In this document: positions 60,779-64,000 of the stretch, one piece after another
Numbering within the stretch: the stretch's first letter is position 1
Layout of the letters: each line of letters begins with the position of its first letter
Origin: Hippopus hippopus
Taxonomy: Eukaryota > Mollusca > Bivalvia > Cardiida > Cardiidae
Direction of reading: 5' to 3'
Length of the DNA: 64,000 bases
NCBI GenBank assembly: GCA_946811185.2
Contig: OX328104.1
Location: forward strand, 51,258,505 to 51,322,504
Program-made: the position numbers and the translations under genes
Notes under the pieces: model-generated
What the model was told of the DNA's origin: nothing
The model's input: only the letters and a program-made list of their open reading frames with translations
The model's database searches: none

Positions 60779-61366
60779 ATATATAATAAGATGCACATGA
60801 CGTGACGAGCTTCATTTCACAATGCAGTGTATAATAGCTCAATTTTTCTATGTTTGTTTTCATTTATATTTTTCCCTGGTTGTTGTTGCTTTTTTATCAT
60901 TTCTACCCTGGCACATGACCTTCGGTAATTCTGTGAATTCGAATGGTTAGCCCAACTCTAATCTGCAGAGAGAGAGTGAGAGAGAGAAAAGAGTTGAGTA
61001 GTGTTGAGTGGTTTGTATTCCCTTCAAATACAGAGAGTGAGAGCGAGACAGACAGACTGACATACAGATAGACAGGCAGATAGACAGACAGAAAGGCAAC
61101 AAAATGATAACAGACACCAAAGTGAGGCTTCCGAAATTTAACTCTAACAGCGCCAGCGCCACAAGTGAACACAGGGATATTTCAAAATTACATATTTCGC
61201 ATAGATCAAGATCAGACTGCAGATGATTGACAGCCTGGTGTTAGATCTGTAGGTCCTCTAGTTAACTGTTTAGTCAAGCCCCATACAATAAAAGTCTGTC
61301 AGTTTTAGTGGATTGTATCTTTAGCCGTCGAAAGGGGTTTGTTTAAGATAATTAAGAGTAATTAAA
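60779..61366. other. Non-coding stretch with GA and GACA microsatellites
   Basis: (ga)n near 60967-60988 and (gaca/gata)n near 61046-61092. A family A2 arm ('atagatcaagatcagactgc') near 61201-61220. No gene. Confidence 0.4.
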
Positions 61367-61632
61367 TTGAACCATGCTCTCGCTAAAGGGAGCTTGATGA
61401 ATCTTCGTGATGCATTGTACCAATCAACTCATCAAATCATTTGGGATCCATAATAGCCAATTTTTTTAAACAACCGATTCAATCAAGAGGTAGGCTGGTC
61501 CTTGGTCACACAGAAAATTGACCAATAGCGAAAAGTTTCGGCCCAGGTCAGCCTGCGCGGACTGCGCAGGCTGACCTGGGTCGATACTTTTCGCAGATGC
61601 ATTAAGCCCCCTTTTCACAGAGCATGTTCAAA
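61367..61632 (-). repeat. Family C repeat, best-preserved copy
   Basis: Inverted ends 'ttgaaccatgctct' (61367-61380) and 'agagcatgttcaa' (about 61619-61631). Perfect hairpin arms 'cccaggtcagcctgcgc' and 'gcgcaggctgacctggg' at 61543-61580. Confidence 0.75.
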
Positions 61633-61751
61633 TATATTAGATAATTGGCGCTGAATACGTTATACAGAAATGCCCGAGTCGCAACTGTTGATCCACATCT
61701 GATAACCCAGCCGACTCATCCCATTTTCCCACACTGTTATGCTTATCAGGC

Positions 61752-61960
61752 ACGCTTTTACAAACAATCCTGCATTTAACGATCCAAAACAAGACGACTT
61801 TTGAAAACATTGCCGGAAAACGAGCATATGCTGCCCTCAAACAATTTCTCCTAACTCATAATATTTCTATGCTATCAATGTTATCACATTATTTGAGCCA
61901 TATTTAATTCGTGATTCGAAGAAAAAAAAAAAAACGCTTTCAACATGGATGAGCCTATGT
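61752..61960 (+). repeat. Family B MITE, strongly degraded
   Basis: 'ttttgaaaacattgccggaaaa' and 'gagccatatttaattcgt' segments in the right order. Hairpin lost. Confidence 0.35.
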
Positions 61961-62161
61961 TCTGTTTGTCTGAAAGAGTAAGAAGAATCCTTTGGGCAGC
62001 AGAAGGTCGTTGTTTAATTGAAAAGGGCAGGATTTATCACTGGCGAACCCCCATGAAATAACCAACTTTCGAAACAAAAGTACTGTGGCTATAAGTTTGT
62101 TGCTACATTTACATTTTTAGCCCTTTCAGTCCCACAGGCGAAAGACCTTTTGAGGGCGGCA

Positions 62162-62215
62162 CATATCAAGAGCAGACCGCACAGAACGTGCTGTCTGATC
62201 TTGGATCCATGCCGT
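62162..62215. repeat. Family A2 hairpin
   Basis: 'agagcagaccgcac' and 'gtgctgtctgatct' arms around 'agaac', with family A2 flanks ('tgccgtcctct'). Ends not clear. Confidence 0.45.
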
Positions 62216-62930
62216 CCTCTTGTTTGGTCAAGGCATTCGGATAAAATTCCTTTCAAGTTACAGAGGATTGTATTTCAGATGTCGGAGGAGATCGGATTTA
62301 TATGGCACTGAAATCGTTAACCGGTGCTAGGAATAAACGTACTAGTTACTGATTTAATGCCGAAAGGCATTTTGGAAACGGGAAACAAACCTTCGATATG
62401 AAGACAAGGTTTGAAAACATTTAACAGACAGTTATCAGAAAATCGGTTAAACTTTTTAATCGTTTAAAAGCATAACATTTCACAATAAACATTCTAAGCA
62501 TACATTTTTCATTTTCCTGTTAGTTAAAAACTAACTTACAAAGATATGCCATGAAAACATTATTTGCGAAAAAAACGTCAAGGTGTTGTCATAGCCCAGA
62601 CAACACTGTAGTTGTCTGCGTTAGCAACGTCGTCATCAGAGGCGTCGTAGTCGTCGTCGTGCAAAAACTTAACATTTATCTCTGTCATTACCAAAGATAT
62701 TTACTCTAAACTTGGACAAGTTGTTAACTATCATAATAGGAACCCATGCGGCAAAGGTAGGTAACCATCAAAGTATTTCTATCGCAAGTATGCCCCTTTT
62801 CCGACTTCTTTATTGAAAATCAAGCAAATGAAGGCAAGCGTTGGCACTAGCATACGGTGCTCGTGTTCGACTATCATCCTTACAATATGCAAATAATCAG
62901 CTCGCATTTCTATCTAAAGCATTGACAAAA
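62216..62930. other. Unassigned stretch
   Basis: 'gtcgtcgt' trinucleotide run at about 62641-62659. No gene. Confidence 0.3.
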
Positions 62931-62945
62931 CACCGTGACCACCGT

Positions 62946-64000
62946 GAAGAACACGGTGACCATGACTAAAAATAGTTTCGTCCTGTCTACAAAGCCCACT
63001 GGGCCATGGAAACAGTTGAGTTCAACAAGAATAAATTATCTATTTATATATATATATATATCCCCCCCTTTCTAAAACAATCGGAACACCGGAAGTCACG
63101 TGACCGTGAAAAAACCGATTCTAATTGTAAACGTAATGGGGAATCACGGCATAGCTGGCTATATAAACTAGCGGGACAACTTTTCCAGAGACCAGTGGTA
63201 CCTGTTGCATAAATAGGAAAAACACACAAGTGCACCTTTCTCACCATTACATTTTTAAGACATCAAAACCAAAATTCTGTTGAAGATCAATCTGAATTAT
63301 TATGATGGTAAATTGAAGACATTTTGACAGGCATCATGGGATTAGGCACAGTAGAAAAGGATAAGGAGCAGTTCTGCTTTGTGCAGTCAGGGGAAATGAT
63401 TCGACTTTGGTTTTGGAATAGCCCGATATTTTTGGAAGGTTAAATCTGTTATTGTGGCATGAGTAGGCTGAGAGAGGAACAAAAAAGGAAGAGGGGTTGT
63501 CACATTGCATGGTCAAATGCATACGGCTAGCCAGGGCTATTCAGAGCCACAGCATGGCCAGGCAAAATTATTAAAGCTAAACACTACAGTTACAAAGAAA
63601 AGGGGTTAAGTAATGAGGAATAAAACCAATTTCGGACTCTAGTCTACATAGCAATGTTGTCTGTGCTTTAGGGATTCAACTATGTCATTACGGGCCCAGG
63701 GCACATAATGTCTCTTTGACACTCAAAATTCAGAGCTACAGCCTGGCTTGGCAAATTTGTTGTGGGTAAACACTATCCTTACAAAGAAAAGAGGATAATT
63801 CATAAGAATGAAAATTTACACACATTTTTAAGATATCAATCAAAGCCTTACATTTAAATTTAAGTAACAACTAAGTATTTTAGAGAAAAGGGAGAGAAAA
63901 GAGTTAAAAGAAATAAGAGAGAGAGAATAAAAATGAAGGATTTCAGGATCGAACCCCTGAAGAACACCGTGACCATGACTAAAAATAGTTTTGTACTGTC
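62946..64000 (+). repeat. About 1-kb interval bounded by a direct repeat, cut by window end
   Basis: 'accatgactaaaaatagttt' with flanking 'aagaacac.gtg' occurs at about 62947-62987 and again at about 63962-64000. Between them are a TATA-like 'ctatataaact' (about 63159), a TA microsatellite (63049-63062), two diverged copies of 'tcagagccacagcatggcc' (63541 and about 63731), and on the minus strand a tRNA B-box-like 'ggggttcgatcc' (about 63948-63959). It could be an LTR with its start repeated at the window edge, or a tandem satellite. Confidence 0.35.

Overview
The window is eukaryotic nuclear DNA, most likely from a bivalve mollusc. I infer this from the kinds of repeat rather than from a marker gene. 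It holds dense families of 200-300 bp palindromic mobile elements, tRNA-derived SINEs, a Penelope-like element, an LTR element whose Gag starts with a helix-hairpin-helix, a Polinton/Maverick, many microsatellites, and almost no host coding sequence. There is no bacterial gene organisation and no rRNA or CRISPR array.

Layout. 1-5.2 kb: SINE pieces and palindromic MITEs. 5217-10660: a decayed LTR retrotransposon (236-bp TG...CA LTRs, 4-bp target duplication) with an intact Gag ORF, a broken protease and no visible reverse transcriptase. 10.7-13.0 kb: a foldback array in A-B-A'-B' order. 13-33 kb: a MITE and SINE field. Two MITE families begin and end in TTAA, like piggyBac derivatives, and in two places neighbouring copies share one TTAA. 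33443-37130: a Penelope-like element with an uninterrupted 862-aa RT plus GIY-YIG ORF and a hammerhead-ribozyme-like motif in its terminal repeat. 38211-54435: a 16.2-kb Polinton (adintovirus-like) with TIRs of more than 600 bp. 54.4-64 kb: a tandem array with inverted ends, one probable host gene (PH-like domain, 59011-59457), a minisatellite and more MITEs.

The Polinton is the main content. Leftward genes encode a fibre with phage-tail-like repeats, an adenain-like cysteine protease, a chromodomain integrase (broken) and a zinc-ribbon plus parvovirus-type phospholipase A2 protein. Rightward genes encode a packaging ATPase, penton, pX-like protein, two tandem paralogues of possible dUTPase fold, a membrane protein (broken), a conserved hypothetical protein, a pVI-like protein, an unknown, the double-jelly-roll major capsid protein (one frameshift), a NUMOD1-like DNA-binding protein and a protein-primed DNA polymerase B (seven lesions). 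Nearly every gene starts with a TATA-like sequence running into an A-tract that touches the ATG. Together they look like a virion kit (capsid, genome packaging, maturation protease, membrane penetration, receptor-binding fibre) plus replication and integration genes. Most virion genes are open; polymerase and integrase are dead in this copy.

Coordinates of repeats were found by eye and may be off by several bases. Family assignments come from motifs I could read; no database search was done.
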